Source: Polyangiaceae bacterium (GTDB lineage Bacteria > Myxococcota_A > Polyangia > Polyangiales > Polyangiaceae). Taken from it: a stretch of DNA of 37,500 nt. The stretch is from the NCBI GenBank assembly GCA_025937895.1, contig JAICQL010000057.1, forward strand, positions 1 through 37,500, written 5' to 3'. Shown here piece after piece: positions 1-7,686 of this stretch; the stretch's first letter is position 1, and every line of letters begins with the position of its first letter. The notes beneath the pieces are model-generated. The model ran no database searches. It had not been told where the DNA came from and worked only from the letters and a program-made list of their open reading frames with translations. The position numbers and the translations under genes are program-made.

Positions 1-1716
1 ACCCTGATTGCCGCCCGGCCCGGCGGCGAGAAGCCCCGCATCCTGCAGTTCAAGAGCGAGACCGAAGAGGCCGAGACAGTCATCGCCGACATCGCCCGGC
101 AGCTCAGCAAGGAAGGGACCGAGCCGCGCGACATCGCCATCCTCTTCCGCACCAACGAGCAGCCGCGGGCGTTCGAGCTCGAGATGCGGCGGGCCAAGCT
201 GCGCTACGTGCTCGTCGGCGGGCAGTCCTTCTTCGATCGCAAGGAGGTGCGCGACATCCTGGCGTACCTCAAGCTGCTGGCGCAGGCCGGGGACGAGGTG
301 TCGCTGCTGCGCGTGATCAACACGCCCTCGCGCGGAATCGGCACCAGCTCGATCAAGGCGCTGATGGAGGTGGCGGTGCAAGCCGGCAAGCCGCTGGGAG
401 AGATCCTACCGCAGGCGGTGGAGGAGGCGGATCTGGCGCCCGCCATCTGCGAGCGCATCAGCAACTTCGTGCGCCTGCTCGAGCGCTACCGCACGCGTAT
501 CGCGACCGAGAGGCTGAGCGAGGTCGTGCGCGCGCTGATCGCGGAGATCGACTACAAGGGGGAGCTGGAGCGCCTGTACAAAACGCCGGCCGAGGTGGAA
601 GCGCGCCTGCTGACGGTGGAAGGCGTGGTGAAGAGCGTCGAGGAGTACGAGGTGCGGCACGAGGAGCCCACCCTGGCGGGCTTCCTGGAGGACACGGCGC
701 TGGCGGGCCGCGACGACTTCGGCGACGACAAGGAGAAGCAGTCCGGCGTGACCTTGATGACGCTGCACAGCGCCAAGGGGCTGGAGTTCCCGCACGTGTA
801 CATGGTGGGCATGGAGGAGGGGTTGATGCCCCATCGCCGCGTGATCGCGGAGGGCAACGGCGTGGAGGAAGAGCGCCGGCTCTGCTACGTGGGGGTCACC
901 CGCGCTGAAGACACGTTGACCTTGAGCCTGTGCAAGGCGCGCAACAAGTGGGGCAAGCTAAGGCCGTCCATTCCCAGCCGTTTCTTGCTGGAGATGCGCG
1001 GCGAAAACGAGAAGGCAGCGCAGGCAGCCGAGGCCAGCCAGCAGGCGATGCAGCGCGAGCTGGCTGCGGAGGCCGCCGCCGAGCGCGCCGCGGCCGAAGC
1101 CGTCGCGAAGAAGAAGAAGCGCCCCTCCAGCGGGCGGGCAGCACCGGCACCCACATCCAGCCCCGCAGCAGCAACGCGCGTTGCACCGGCAGTGCCGGTG
1201 GCGCGCCGTGCTGCGCCGGCGTCCGGCACGCGCCCGGCGGTCAGCACGTCATCCGTACCCGCCGCGGCCCCAGCGAGCTCGCGTCCCGTCACTGCTTCGC
1301 CAGCGCGCGCAGCGGCTCCGGTGACCCCGCGCCCCGTCACCGCACCAGCGCGCGCCGCGGCCCCGCCGATTCCGCGCACACCCGCCTCGCCAAGCCCGCG
1401 CCCATCGGCGTCGCCAAGCCCGCGCCCCGCAGCGCCGGCGAACCACCGACCCGCAACGTCCACTCAACGTCCCGCCGCGCCCCCTCCTGCAGCCCGCGCC
1501 GCGGTCGGGCCCCCCTCCGGTCTCGGTCCGCTCCTGCGGCAGCGACCGGCGGCGCCCGCGCCCCCCGCCGGGCCACCGTCGGGATTGGGCGCGCTGCTGG
1601 CCGCGCGCGCTGCAGCACCGGCCGCTGCTGCAGAGCCCACTCGCGGCGCCGCTGCGCCTCGCGCCGTGACGCCTTCGCCCTCGTTGTCGTCCGAGCGCCG
1701 CGACGAGCGGGACTGA
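1..1716 (+). CDS. UvrD/PcrA-type ATP-dependent DNA helicase, 3' part
   Basis: Superfamily 1 3'-5' DNA helicase of the UvrD/Rep/PcrA group, acting in repair and replication restart. The gene is open at base 1, so the Walker A part lies outside; 571 residues are visible. Seen: a 2A/2B domain start (VGGQSFFDRKEVRDILAYLK), motif V (LHSAKGLEFPHVYMVG, about residues 255-270) and motif VI (EERRLCYVGVTRAE, about 290-303). After residue ~340 follows a tail of some 230 residues rich in Ala, Pro, Arg and Ser, with two copies of GPPSGLG(P/A)LL near its end. Such a long low-complexity tail is not part of the family core. UvrD, Rep and PcrA cannot be told apart from this part. The call as SF1 helicase is secure. 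Confidence 0.95.
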   Translation, partial: TLIAARPGGEKPRILQFKSETEEAETVIADIARQLSKEGTEPRDIAILFRTNEQPRAFELEMRRAKLRYVLVGGQSFFDRKEVRDILAYLKLLAQAGDEVSLLRVINTPSRGIGTSSIKALMEVAVQAGKPLGEILPQAVEEADLAPAICERISNFVRLLERYRTRIATERLSEVVRALIAEIDYKGELERLYKTPAEVEARLLTVEGVVKSVEEYEVRHEEPTLAGFLEDTALAGRDDFGDDKEKQSGVTLMTLHSAKGLEFPHVYMVGMEEGLMPHRRVIAEGNGVEEERRLCYVGVTRAEDTLTLSLCKARNKWGKLRPSIPSRFLLEMRGENEKAAQAAEASQQAMQRELAAEAAAERAAAEAVAKKKKRPSSGRAAPAPTSSPAAATRVAPAVPVARRAAPASGTRPAVSTSSVPAAAPASSRPVTASPARAAAPVTPRPVTAPARAAAPPIPRTPASPSPRPSASPSPRPAAPANHRPATSTQRPAAPPPAARAAVGPPSGLGPLLRQRPAAPAPPAGPPSGLGALLAARAAAPAAAAEPTRGAAAPRAVTPSPSLSSERRDERD

Positions 1717-1826
1717 ACGAGCTTTCGCCGCTGGCGTGGCGTGTGACGTGCCCGTCGAGCCAGCTGCCCAGCGGCTCTCGAGAGTATGTCCAGATCGAGC
1801 GCACCTGGTACTCTGGACGCTGAGCG

Positions 1827-2609
1827 ATGCATCCGGTTGACGAGCTCTTTGATGCGCTCCGGATGGTGGAGCCCTACCCCGCAGGGGTCTTGCCGGTCCC
1901 CACCAGACTGCCGGGGACCGGGTTTTTTCCTGGCGGCTCTGGCCTTTGGCAGGGGGCAGGTAATGCTCTCCCGCCGCTGCCTGTCGGCGGTGTCATGATT
2001 CTCGGGCACAACCTCGATTCAGAGCGCGGGTTTGCGCAGTCTGTCGCTCGCGGCGGCGAGAACCTGAACGGGGCCACCTGGCGAGCGCTCACGGAATTTC
2101 TCCCGACGGCCGTGCCCGGCGAGTTCGTGCTCAGCCGCTGTTTCTTCACCAACTTCTTGATGGGATTGATTCCGGGATCGTCAGCCACTGGAGCATTCCC
2201 GGGTACGAAAGATCCGGAATTCGTGGAGCGGTGTCGTGCCTTTCTGATCCGCCAGCTCCAGCTTGTCCGGCCTTCTCTGCTCTTGGTTCTGGGCACTCAT
2301 ACGCCCCGGCTGCTCGCGCCTCTTTCTCCAGGTCTGGCGCGATGGGCCAAGTCGACCACATTTGCCGAGATCGATCGCCAGGACGGCGCTGTCCTCTGCG
2401 GGGTGAGCATCGCTGGCGTCGAGCTATCGATAGTGTCGTTGACCCATCCATCTTATCGACGAATGAACGTGCGGTTCCGGTCCTTTCAAGGGCTCAGCGG
2501 TGAAGCTGCGGAGCTCGAGATGATCCGTCGAGCCCTCCAGTCAGCAAAGAACCCAACTCAAGGCGCAAACTGCGAGCAGAACTCCGACGACCAGTCCTCA
2601 TCGCGCTGA
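1827..2609 (+). CDS. Uracil-DNA glycosylase superfamily-like protein
   Basis: 260-residue protein that looks like the uracil-DNA glycosylase fold. The glycine-rich strand end VMILGHNLDSERGF (about residues 56-69) sits where family members carry the catalytic GxxP-type motif, and LTHPSYRRMN (about 206-215) looks like the HPS motif 2. Whether it excises uracil is not shown, since the first motif is not a standard GEAPG or GxDPY. The 3' end overlaps the convergent lipoprotein gene by 52 bases. Base use is plainly lower in G+C than the neighbours: line 2161-2220 has 33 G+C in 60. A terminator-like hairpin lies inside the first 35 codons. ATG at 1827 is the first start; a later start would lose the GTGFFPGG segment, which looks like part of the fold. 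Confidence 0.65.
   Translation: MHPVDELFDALRMVEPYPAGVLPVPTRLPGTGFFPGGSGLWQGAGNALPPLPVGGVMILGHNLDSERGFAQSVARGGENLNGATWRALTEFLPTAVPGEFVLSRCFFTNFLMGLIPGSSATGAFPGTKDPEFVERCRAFLIRQLQLVRPSLLLVLGTHTPRLLAPLSPGLARWAKSTTFAEIDRQDGAVLCGVSIAGVELSIVSLTHPSYRRMNVRFRSFQGLSGEAAELEMIRRALQSAKNPTQGANCEQNSDDQSSSR
1893..1928 (+). terminator. Intrinsic terminator-like hairpin inside a coding region
   Basis: A perfect 9-bp stem (CCGGTCCCC at 1893-1901 with GGGGACCGG at 1913-1921), 11-base loop, then G and six T (1923-1928). It has the full shape of a rho-independent terminator on the plus strand and lies 177 bases past the helicase stop, but inside the glycosylase-like reading frame, where it encodes PVPTRLPGTGFF. 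It may end helicase transcripts or attenuate the downstream gene. The structure is seen; the activity is inferred. Confidence 0.5.
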
Positions 2610-3271
2610 GGCTGGGGCTCGGGGCGCCCGTCGTTGAGCGGGGCGTCCTCGCGGAGCACGTATTCGATACAAACGCGCTCGACCTCGCCAGTCACGAAGC
2701 CATCGGGGATTGGCTCGGGCGGGCTCGCCTCGTCGCCCAGCTCCTCGACCACCGCATTGCGCAGCTCGACCCGCGCGCGGCCGTCGGCCTGTGGCAGAAG
2801 CAGGACCTCGCCCTGCACCACGCGCCACTGGCGCTGGGTCGGGTCCTGCTGGAAGTAGAAGTAGCTGGGGGCAACGGTGAGGTCTTCATAGCTGTAGCTC
2901 ACCTCGCGTCCCTCGTAGGGCCACTCCAGCCCGACCATGTTCCCGGCGCGATCGCGCGCCTGGTACATCAAGCTGATCATCGCGGGTGCGTCGTCCCTTG
3001 CTGGCTGGAAGTAATGGACGAAGCGCGTGGACATCGAGTGGGTGCCGATCGTCCAGAGGTCGACATGGCTTCGCGCTTCTTCCGGAGCTGCCTCGTCATC
3101 GTTGTCAGCGGGGAGCTCTGCCTGGCTGCCGGAGGGCGAAGCTGGGGTTGGCTCACCGGCGCCCGGCGCACCCGCCGTGCCGCTCGGTCCGGGCCCTCCA
3201 GCGCTCGGTTCGTGTTCCGCTCCACCGCACGCCAGAAGCGCCCCCACCATCAGAAGCCACGGTTCGCGCAT
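2558..3271 (-). CDS. Putative lipoprotein of unknown function
   Basis: 237 residues from the ATG at 3271. The start is chosen because it gives a clean lipoprotein signal, MREPWLLMVGALLACGG, with lipid Cys 15; an upstream TTG would only add a Ser-rich stretch. Residues ~18-60 are a low-complexity Gly/Pro/Ala/Ser/Glu linker. The remainder is a soluble domain rich in Tyr, Phe and acidic residues that ends in CSQFAP. I recognise no family. The gene is convergent with the glycosylase-like gene (52-base overlap) and lies downstream of the DUF3817 gene on the same strand with a 145-base gap. Probably exported and anchored in a membrane. Confidence 0.75.
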   Translation of the reverse strand: MREPWLLMVGALLACGGAEHEPSAGGPGPSGTAGAPGAGEPTPASPSGSQAELPADNDDEAAPEEARSHVDLWTIGTHSMSTRFVHYFQPARDDAPAMISLMYQARDRAGNMVGLEWPYEGREVSYSYEDLTVAPSYFYFQQDPTQRQWRVVQGEVLLLPQADGRARVELRNAVVEELGDEASPPEPIPDGFVTGEVERVCIEYVLREDAPLNDGRPEPQPQRDEDWSSEFCSQFAP

Positions 3272-3416
3272 GCGCTGAGCATAGCTCGACCTTTCGCTGC
3301 TGCTGCTGCTGGAGGGGCGAGCCGAACGCAATTCAGCTAGGTTTTCGCAGGTGAGCGGCCAGCGTTTCAGACTGGCGCACCGCCCGCGCGTCGCGCGCGC
3401 CCCTGGCCGCCTGGCG

Positions 3417-3758
3417 CTAGCCGCTGGCGTGCCGCGCGAGCCGCCCGTCGATCACGAACGGCCCGAACGGCACCAGCGAAGCGATGAAGACCAGCGCGCT
3501 CAGGCGCAGCGGCAGGCCCTCGCGATGCGCCGACCACAGGGCGCCGAGGAAGGCGACGAAGAGTGCGCCGTGAGCCCAGCCCACAATCTTCACTGCCAGG
3601 GGCAGGCCCGCCATGTATTTCAGCGGCATGGCAATCCCGAGCAGGATCAGGAAGGAGACCCCTTCAATCTTGCCGATCCAGCGCAAGCGTTCCAGTGCGG
3701 CCGAAACCCGGGGTTCTGTCACCCGTACACCGTATCGCCCGGGGCCCTGCCGGCGCAA
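3417..3758 (-). CDS. DUF3817 family integral membrane protein
   Basis: 113-residue protein with three hydrophobic segments (about residues 34-50, 55-78 and 88-103). The pattern IEGVSFLILLGIAMPLKY followed by VGWAHGALFVAFL is characteristic of the DUF3817 / YdzA-like family of small membrane proteins, usually 90-110 residues. Function is unknown in the family. The 18-residue hydrophilic N-terminus may be shorter if a later start is used. It is divergent from the GG-leader peptide gene at 3869, with 110 bases between them, in which I recognise no promoter. Confidence 0.85.
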   Translation of the reverse strand: MRRQGPGRYGVRVTEPRVSAALERLRWIGKIEGVSFLILLGIAMPLKYMAGLPLAVKIVGWAHGALFVAFLGALWSAHREGLPLRLSALVFIASLVPFGPFVIDGRLARHASG

Positions 3759-3868
3759 CTACGCGCTGCGCTGGAGATTGCGGCCCGCCGCGTCAGCCCA
3801 CGCGCGTTACTGCGCAACTTGGTTCGCGCCAGAGCCGATCGATGGACGCACGTTGAAAGGGGACCACG

Positions 3869-4072
3869 ATGTTTGGATTTTTCAAGAAGAAGGCAGCTCC
3901 TCCTCCGTCTGTCCAGCTGAGCGATGACGAGCTCGATCTCATCCACGGCGGCCGCCAGCTCAACTCGGACGTGGAGCTCGGCTCCTCCAACCGCACTCCC
4001 GAGTTCGACGGCTCGGCTGCGGTGGTGGCCGTGGTCGGGCCGGCAGACGCTCGCTTTGGCAACTTGCGCTGA
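3869..4072 (+). CDS. Small peptide with double-glycine leader, candidate RiPP precursor
   Basis: 67 residues. The start is supported by a Shine-Dalgarno-like AAAGGGG about 6 bases upstream of the ATG at 3869. The N-terminal part (FFKKKAAPPP) is basic then Pro-rich, followed by LSDDELDLIHGG ending at residue 28, a textbook double-glycine leader end of the kind cut by C39-type peptidases in bacteriocin export. The putative core is residues 29-67 (39 residues), without Cys, with the hydrophobic stretch AAVVAVVGPA and four Ser. No modifying enzyme, peptidase or transporter is adjacent. The leader end matches the precursor at 9663-9890 (ELN-EVLGG against ELD-LIHGG). It could be an unmodified bacteriocin-like peptide, or a substrate of the YcaO/TfuA enzymes 5 kb away. 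Real gene likely, role inferred. Confidence 0.65.
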   Translation: MFGFFKKKAAPPPSVQLSDDELDLIHGGRQLNSDVELGSSNRTPEFDGSAAVVAVVGPADARFGNLR

Positions 4073-4103
4073 GCAGCGGCGGCGGGCGCGATGACCGTGC
4101 CGA

Positions 4104-4811
4104 TCACGCTGAATCGCGCAGCAGCTCTGCCAGGTCGCGGATCACGCGCCCTGGCACCACGGGCGAGTCAGCAGGCAAGCCGCTGCCTGCTGCGTCGTGC
4201 CAGATGCCGGTGATGCCGAGCTGCTGCGCACCGGCGATGTCCGCCTCCAGGTTGTCGCCCACCATCCAGGTATCCTCCGCGCGCGCGCCAAAGTGCTGCA
4301 GCGCGGAGGCAAAGACACGCGCATCGGGCTTGCCGTAACCCAGCTCACCTTCGATCAAGATCAGCTCGAACAGCGGCTCCAGCTCGTAGCGCCGCAGCTT
4401 GCGTCGCTGGAACAGGGAGCAGCCGTTGGTGAGCAAGCCCATCCGCTGGCCTCGCTGCTGCAGCTGCCGCAGCACCTCCAGCGCGCCATCAAAGGGGCGC
4501 ACGTGCGCCTCCTTCTCCTCGGTCATGTCATCGGCGATCAGATCACACAGCTCGCTGCCGATGCCCTCCGAGCTGAGCGCAGTGCGCGCCACGATGCGCC
4601 GGGCCTGGTGCATGTTCTGGCGGCCCCAGAAGGCGCGTGCGCTATCGCGCCAGTACTCGTGATTGGCGGCCGCGATGAGCTGCTCGAGCCGCACATGCCG
4701 TTCGGCTAGCTCTGGCGCCTTGCGCTCCAGGGCGCGCCGCCAGAAGTTGGGCTGACCTGCGGAGAAGCGCAGGATGGTGTCATCCAGATCGAAGAGCAGC
4801 AGCGCCGGCAT
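4104..4811 (-). CDS. HAD superfamily hydrolase (subfamily IA)
   Basis: 235 residues from the ATG at 4811. The upstream 32 codons of the open frame do not look like HAD sequence and are left out. Motif I is FDLDDT (about residues 6-11; nucleophile and acid/base Asp), motif II is LLTNG, the Lys of motif III lies in YGKPD, and motif IV is VGDNLEADI. An alpha-helical cap lies between motifs I and II. This is the layout of YjjG-like nucleotidases, phosphoglycolate-phosphatase-like and haloacid-dehalogenase-like enzymes; the substrate cannot be read from sequence. It is convergent with the small peptide gene, 31 bases apart, and divergent from the hypothetical gene at 5039. Confidence 0.9.
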   Translation of the reverse strand: MPALLLFDLDDTILRFSAGQPNFWRRALERKAPELAERHVRLEQLIAAANHEYWRDSARAFWGRQNMHQARRIVARTALSSEGIGSELCDLIADDMTEEKEAHVRPFDGALEVLRQLQQRGQRMGLLTNGCSLFQRRKLRRYELEPLFELILIEGELGYGKPDARVFASALQHFGARAEDTWMVGDNLEADIAGAQQLGITGIWHDAAGSGLPADSPVVPGRVIRDLAELLRDSA

Positions 4812-5038
4812 CGCCGCGGAGGCATAGCCGCGGTAAGGCGCCGTAGGGGGGAAATTCGCCTCGTAGCACGGCAGCGCGAAGGCCTTTACCCGCGAGGCAA
4901 GTTGCACCGATGGTGCGCCTTGCAGCCGTTATCGTGCGTTTTGCGGCATTGCTCGACAGCAAGCGCGGGACCAGCATGTTTCCAGGGGGGACAACCCTTA
5001 CACGTGGCTCCAGCCGGAGCCCAGCACTGGAAAACCCA

Positions 5039-5419
5039 ATGACCGCACAAAAGCAACGCATCGTGAGGCGACGGGATGGGGCCGGTCGTATCGACCCGCG
5101 GTATGCGCGCGAGCTGCTGGCCAAGGCCCGCGAGACGCGCAACAGCGACGACCAGAACGACGAGGCTGCTTTCGCCTTCCTGAAAGGGGCGCGCCCCATC
5201 GACTCGCTCGCACGGGAGCGGGGGGAGACGTTCGTTCAGGCCGCAACGTCAGGCGAGGAGAGTGAAGCCGAGTGGCGGGACCAGATCACCGCCGAAGAGG
5301 TGGGAGGCCCGTTCGTGGTGACGAACGCCTCGGAGGAGTTCGCGCCCGGCACGGACGAGTCGAACATCGCCGAGGCTGAGCGCGAGCCGCTGCCGCGTAC
5401 GTCGAAGGCAGAGCCGTAA
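5039..5419 (+). CDS. Hypothetical protein
   Basis: 126 residues from the ATG at 5039. The reading frame is open back to 4910, but the upstream part (MVRLAAVIVRFAALLD...) does not resemble the rest. The N-terminus is basic (MTAQKQRIVRRRDG), the middle is helical (RYARELLAKARETRN), and the C-terminal half is acidic with EEVGGPFVVTNASEEFAPG followed by DESNIAEAEREPLPRT. The ordered final segment suggests a conserved small family, but I do not recognise a named domain. No signal peptide or membrane segment. The next gene on the same strand starts 52 bases on. Start uncertain. Confidence 0.6.
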   Translation: MTAQKQRIVRRRDGAGRIDPRYARELLAKARETRNSDDQNDEAAFAFLKGARPIDSLARERGETFVQAATSGEESEAEWRDQITAEEVGGPFVVTNASEEFAPGTDESNIAEAEREPLPRTSKAEP

Positions 5420-5471
5420 CGGCTCAACCTTTGTTTACAGCGCCGCCGCCAGCGGCCGTATCCTCGCGCCC

Positions 5472-6620
5472 ATGAGCAAAGCGGTGGCGCGACGGTCAGA
5501 GCCTGAGCAGCGCAGCAACGCGAGAGCAGGCGTGCTGCGCTGGCGAGGGCAAGCGCCCTGGGCCCTGCTGGCGCTCGCAGCGTGCCAGGGCAGCTGTTCG
5601 AAGGATGCGCCAGTAGCGCCCGCCGGTTCCGCTGCGTCGGGCACCTCGACGGCGCCAGCCGCCCCCGTGGCGGCTGCCAGCCCGCCGCCGGCTCCGCCTG
5701 GGCCCACCACGACGACGGCGGCACCGCTCGAGCGGGCGCCGGTGCTGGAGCTCGTGCAGCGCTGGGTCCGCCTGCAGAACGCCGCGGACTTCGCTGGCTA
5801 TTCGGCGCTGTATGCCCCGGGCTTCACCGGCATCAAGCGGGTGGGCGAGCGGGAGACGGCGTTCGATCGCGCGGGCTGGCTGCAGGATCGCAGGCAGATG
5901 TTTCAGCGCGATCAGCGCGTCGTGGCGAGCGGCGTGGAGGTCCTGCGTGCGGGCAGCGAGGTGAAGGTGTTGTTCGAGCAGAAGTGGTCCTCTGCCACGT
6001 TTGCCGATCGCGGCCAGAAGCTGCTCACCCTGATCCCCACGGGCTCGGGCTGGCAGATCGCGCGCGAGGAGATGCTCGATTCACGCCTCTTGCCGGCGGG
6101 CGAGCGCAGCGGCATGTGTGCCCAGCTGCACGAGCTCAGCGCCAGTGATGATGCGAGCCTCCGGTATTTTGCCGAGGTGACCCCCGACCAGCAAGGCGGG
6201 GCGATGGAGTGGAGCCAGGTGCGCTCGCCGGAGGAGGCCAACGAGCGTTCGCCGGACGGCACCGCGTGGGAGCAGTGGACCCTGGCCGAGCGCGAGGGCT
6301 GGCGCCTGGCCGTGCTCTGGGCCAGCTCACCCTCGGGAGACTGGGCGGACGAGAGCGAGCACTGCTTTCGCCCCGACGGCACTCTGGCGCAGCTGACCGA
6401 TTCGCTGCGCACCTTCTACTCGGAGCACGGCCTGGTCAGCGATACCATCACGCGCAGCTACGCGCCGGACGGGCGCGTGCTGTCGAGCACGACCGACGCA
6501 CGCTACGTGCAGAGCGGCAAGCGCGCCGAGCCCGGCACCTATCACCGCCCCGAAGCGACCGTGATCATGAAGGTCAGCGAGCTGCCCTTCGCGAGCCTGC
6601 TGGCCCCAGCCCCTCAGTGA
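5472..6620 (+). CDS. Lipoprotein with NTF2/SnoaL-like domain
   Basis: 382 residues. ALLALAACQGSCS gives a lipobox with lipid Cys 38; a GTG at 5532 would give a shorter and more typical signal peptide, so the start is open. After a Pro/Ala/Thr linker (about 45-85) comes an NTF2-like module, with VQRWVRLQNAADFAGYSALY, ETAFDRAGWLQDRRQMF and LTLIPTGSGWQIAREEM (about 90-205), the pattern of DUF4440-like domains that often sit behind exported enzymes. The C-terminal ~170 residues are a separate soluble region I do not recognise. The stop overlaps that of the convergent ATP-grasp gene by 7 bases. Confidence 0.8.
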   Translation: MSKAVARRSEPEQRSNARAGVLRWRGQAPWALLALAACQGSCSKDAPVAPAGSAASGTSTAPAAPVAAASPPPAPPGPTTTTAAPLERAPVLELVQRWVRLQNAADFAGYSALYAPGFTGIKRVGERETAFDRAGWLQDRRQMFQRDQRVVASGVEVLRAGSEVKVLFEQKWSSATFADRGQKLLTLIPTGSGWQIAREEMLDSRLLPAGERSGMCAQLHELSASDDASLRYFAEVTPDQQGGAMEWSQVRSPEEANERSPDGTAWEQWTLAEREGWRLAVLWASSPSGDWADESEHCFRPDGTLAQLTDSLRTFYSEHGLVSDTITRSYAPDGRVLSSTTDARYVQSGKRAEPGTYHRPEATVIMKVSELPFASLLAPAPQ

Positions 6621-7570
6621 CCCGCTTCGATGCGGTCCAGGATGCGGGCCGCCATGTCGAAGCCGCTCACCCTCTGCAGCTCCTGCATCAGGGTGGGCGA
6701 GGTGACGTTGATCTCGATCAGCCTGTCACCGATGAAATCCAGGCCTGCGAACAGGATGCCGAGGCGAACCAGATCCTTGCCGATCTCGTCGGCGATGCGC
6801 CGCTGCTCGGGCCGGATCTCGACGGCCACCGCCTCACCGCCCAGCGCGATGTTGGCGCGGAACTCGCCCGGCGCGGGCCGCCGCCCCACCGCCGCCAGCG
6901 GCACGCCATCGAGCAACATCACCCGCGTGTCGCCCGCCTTGCCCTCCGGCAGATACTGCTGCACCAGCACCGGCCCCAGCGGCTCCAGCGCCAGGGTGGT
7001 GGAAAAGGTGGCGTTGAACTGCGGATCGGCGTGGGAGGTGAGCGAGACCCCCTTGCCGCTGCCGTAGTAGCTCGGCTTGAGCACCACCTTCTCGTATTGG
7101 CTTGCGAACGCCGCGGCCTCGTCAAAGCTCCAGGTGACCAACGTCTCCGGCGTGAACGCCGGGTAGCGCGTCGCGAACAGCTTCTCGTTCACCTCGCGGA
7201 TGCCCTGCGGTGAGTTGATGAAGCGCCCGTGGTGGCCCGGCCGATCCAGCAGGTACATCAGCGCCAGGTAGTGGCTGTCGAACGGTGGATCCTTGCGGAT
7301 GAAGACCCGATCGAACTGCTCCACGTTGACCCGCTGCTTCGGCCCCTTCGGCACCACGTGCCCGCCCGGCGTGGCCTGCTCCAGCACCTCGGGGTGCACG
7401 TGCACGAAGGTGGCATCCACCAGGACGGCGCCCTTCTCGAACGAAATCTGTGAAAATTCGCAGATGGCGACCTCGTGCTTGCGGCGCGCCGCCTCCACCA
7501 TCAGAGCGAGGCTGGAATCTTTCTTGGGCTTGAGCGAGGCGAGGGGATCGATCACGAACGCGAGCTGCAC
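6614..7570 (-). CDS. gshB: Glutathione synthetase-type ATP-grasp enzyme
   Basis: 318 residues from the GTG at 7570 (GGAG about 8 bases upstream); E. coli GshB has 316. GshB joins gamma-glutamylcysteine and glycine using ATP. Seen: N-terminal AFVIDPLASLKPKKDSSLAL, VFIRKDPPFDSHYLALMYLL, INSPQGIREVNEKLFA, the ATP-grasp strand VLKPSYYGSGKGV, and the metal-binding end GLDFIGDRLIEINVTSPT. All follow GshB closely. It lies 116 bases behind ycaO on the same strand, so it could be a housekeeping glutathione gene or the last gene of the peptide cassette. ATP-grasp enzymes do act as peptide ligases in other RiPP systems, but this one looks like true GshB rather than a RimK or microviridin type. Confidence 0.85.
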   Translation of the reverse strand: MQLAFVIDPLASLKPKKDSSLALMVEAARRKHEVAICEFSQISFEKGAVLVDATFVHVHPEVLEQATPGGHVVPKGPKQRVNVEQFDRVFIRKDPPFDSHYLALMYLLDRPGHHGRFINSPQGIREVNEKLFATRYPAFTPETLVTWSFDEAAAFASQYEKVVLKPSYYGSGKGVSLTSHADPQFNATFSTTLALEPLGPVLVQQYLPEGKAGDTRVMLLDGVPLAAVGRRPAPGEFRANIALGGEAVAVEIRPEQRRIADEIGKDLVRLGILFAGLDFIGDRLIEINVTSPTLMQELQRVSGFDMAARILDRIEAGH

Positions 7571-7686
7571 GATGGGGGCTCCAGGTTGGGCGGGCTGGCA
7601 GGGTATCAGCTGGGTTTCCGCTGCGCGAGGGCTGTCGGGCTGCAGTGGGAGAGACCTCGGGCCCGTGGCCAGCGGCACTTTCCGCG

